A stretch of 64,000 bases of DNA from Hydrogenovibrio sp. SC-1 (lineage in GTDB: Bacteria > Pseudomonadota > Gammaproteobacteria > Thiomicrospirales > Thiomicrospiraceae), in contig NZ_PKGB01000008.1 in NCBI RefSeq assembly GCF_002848135.1, forward strand, positions 43,603-107,602, in the 5' to 3' direction. Positions 63,204 through 64,000 of the stretch are shown piece by piece. The notes beneath the pieces were generated by a model. That model made no database searches. It was not told the DNA's origin and saw only the letters and a program-made list of their open reading frames with translations. The first letter of the stretch is position 1. Each line of letters begins with the position of its first letter. The position numbers were made by a program, and so were the translations under genes.

Positions 63204-63938
63204 CTAACCAGCTAACATACGCACTTCAAATTGAGTACGGTCTGCATTTAGCAAATTAATATCGGAATTATTGGAAGTAATTTGATTAACCGAATTTGGA
63301 TTAGACTGTTGCTGACCAGATTCAGTTGATTGACTGGTTTTTTCATCAGAACTTTGGTTACCAGCCATTTTCGTAGAGGATAGTTCGGATCTTGCTTGCG
63401 CTGCCATACTGGCTGCGGCCTGAGCGACTTTATAGTCTTGGGAAGAGGGCTCTGATGGTGCCAATGCAGCTGCTTGAACTTGTTGTGCTTTCACTAACGT
63501 TGCTTCAGGATCACCTGAAACAGGGCTGGTATCAATACTAACTTCACCGCCAACTGCATAACGACGCCCATCTGGCCCCACCTGATACACATAGCTTGCC
63601 CCTCCAGACACATATTGCCCACCAGCAGCTAAATGCGCTTGTTCATGGATTTTAACTTCTATATCTCTGGCTTTTAATTGACGAATAACCGTTTCAAAAT
63701 CACGCTGAGGATCAGTGGTAGAACTAGAAGGTTGGGTAGAATTTGACTGGCCATCAACTCGATCAGCATTCTCAGATTTCCCGGTAGTATTAACGGGTGC
63801 GATCCTATTTCCGCCCACACTCGCAGGGACATCTATATATCGAGACTGACTCGTAGACAACTCATTACTTTTCTGCGCAAGTGTAGAAAGCTGACTGCCA
63901 TAACCATATGTAGAAGAAACACTGATTGAATTTATCAT
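63204..63938 (-). CDS. SprA-related putative metalloprotease (CJM1_0395 type)
   Basis: About 244 residues. The central HEQAH (in KIHEQAHLAAGGQYVSGGAS) is the zinc motif, followed by YVYQVGPDGRRYAVGGEVSID and an alanine-rich end. The N- and C-terminal parts are Ser/Gln-rich and low in complexity. ATG 63938 is preferred over the TTG nine bases upstream, because AGGTGG sits 11 nt before the ATG but only two before the TTG. The substrate is unknown. Confidence 0.8.
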   Translation of the reverse strand: MINSISVSSTYGYGSQLSTLAQKSNELSTSQSRYIDVPASVGGNRIAPVNTTGKSENADRVDGQSNSTQPSSSTTDPQRDFETVIRQLKARDIEVKIHEQAHLAAGGQYVSGGASYVYQVGPDGRRYAVGGEVSIDTSPVSGDPEATLVKAQQVQAAALAPSEPSSQDYKVAQAAASMAAQARSELSSTKMAGNQSSDEKTSQSTESGQQQSNPNSVNQITSNNSDINLLNADRTQFEVRMLAG

Positions 63939-64000
63939 AATAATCAACCACCTATAAATATCTAATAGTAGTTTAGCAGTAATAGCTCATAAAAAAAAGG

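Noticed and set aside
1..64000. CRISPR arrays, tRNA/rRNA genes, prophage or insertion sequences
   Set aside because: I saw no spaced direct repeats, no cloverleaf or rRNA-like stretches, and no transposase or phage structural genes; a tRNA scan was not possible by eye at full sensitivity.

Overview
The window reads as chromosomal DNA of a free-living gammaproteobacterium, probably a Thiomicrospira/Hydrogenovibrio/Thiomicrorhabdus-type sulfur oxidiser. That placement is inferred from overall gene content, moderate GC and protein style; no decisive marker such as rRNA or a sox gene is present. I recognised no rRNA, tRNA, prophage, insertion sequence or CRISPR array. Genes are dense on both strands and most intergenic gaps are short.

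Left part (1-32750). The end of a YugP-type zinc peptidase is followed by comF and the biotin genes bioB-bioF-bioH-bioC. Next come a CsgG-like/LPP20 lipoprotein pair, a PAS chemoreceptor, the TIGR03545/TIGR03546 pair and priA. A cytochrome b561, a stand-alone trpB and rsmJ lead to a two-gene periplasmic-binding/c-di-GMP sensor (binding lipoprotein plus a PhnD-GAF-PAS-GGDEF-EAL-CZB giant). Housekeeping genes follow: pdxH, a YaiI-like gene, recQ, tpm, a thioredoxin-like protein, a spermidine-synthase-like protein, uup, nrdB, a GDSL hydrolase and a GNAT acetyltransferase.

Middle (32750-43280). Two c-heme Tll0287-like (DUF3365) proteins, one fused to PAS/GAF/HD-GYP, flank an ABC-F ATPase that may have a tiny leader ORF. 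A Bcr/CflA efflux pump, a HEAT-like protein and a cupin follow. Then comes an accessory island (about 40820-43030) that I interpret as integron gene cassettes without a visible integrase: minus-strand genes of low similarity to the neighbourhood, separated by attC-like sites. Its cassettes carry a 3-TM protein, a HEPN-like protein split by a frameshift at an A8 tract, and a CxxC/SHIIP zinc (HNH-like) protein.

Right part (43281-64000). A tightly packed six-gene cluster (histidine phosphatase, metallophosphatase, amphi-Trp protein, PhoU/APH-like kinase, ATP-grasp, HprK-like kinase) matches the poorly understood GAK system. It is followed by a YihY/BrkB membrane protein and a second GGDEF-EAL protein. 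A minus-strand copper/silver-type operon then encodes a Cys/His-rich secreted protein, a CusB-like adaptor, a CusA-like RND pump, a TolC-like channel, a DUF692 (MNIO) enzyme and a DUF2063 (HvfC) protein. The window ends with yajL/pfpI, a ctpA-type protease, an ArsR regulator and a SprA-like metalloprotease.

The most striking global signal is the 10-bp palindrome CCAGGCCTGG. I counted 11 exact copies and at least four one-mismatch copies, in both coding and intergenic DNA, where well under one is expected by chance. It is the best candidate for an undescribed genome-wide DNA signal here.
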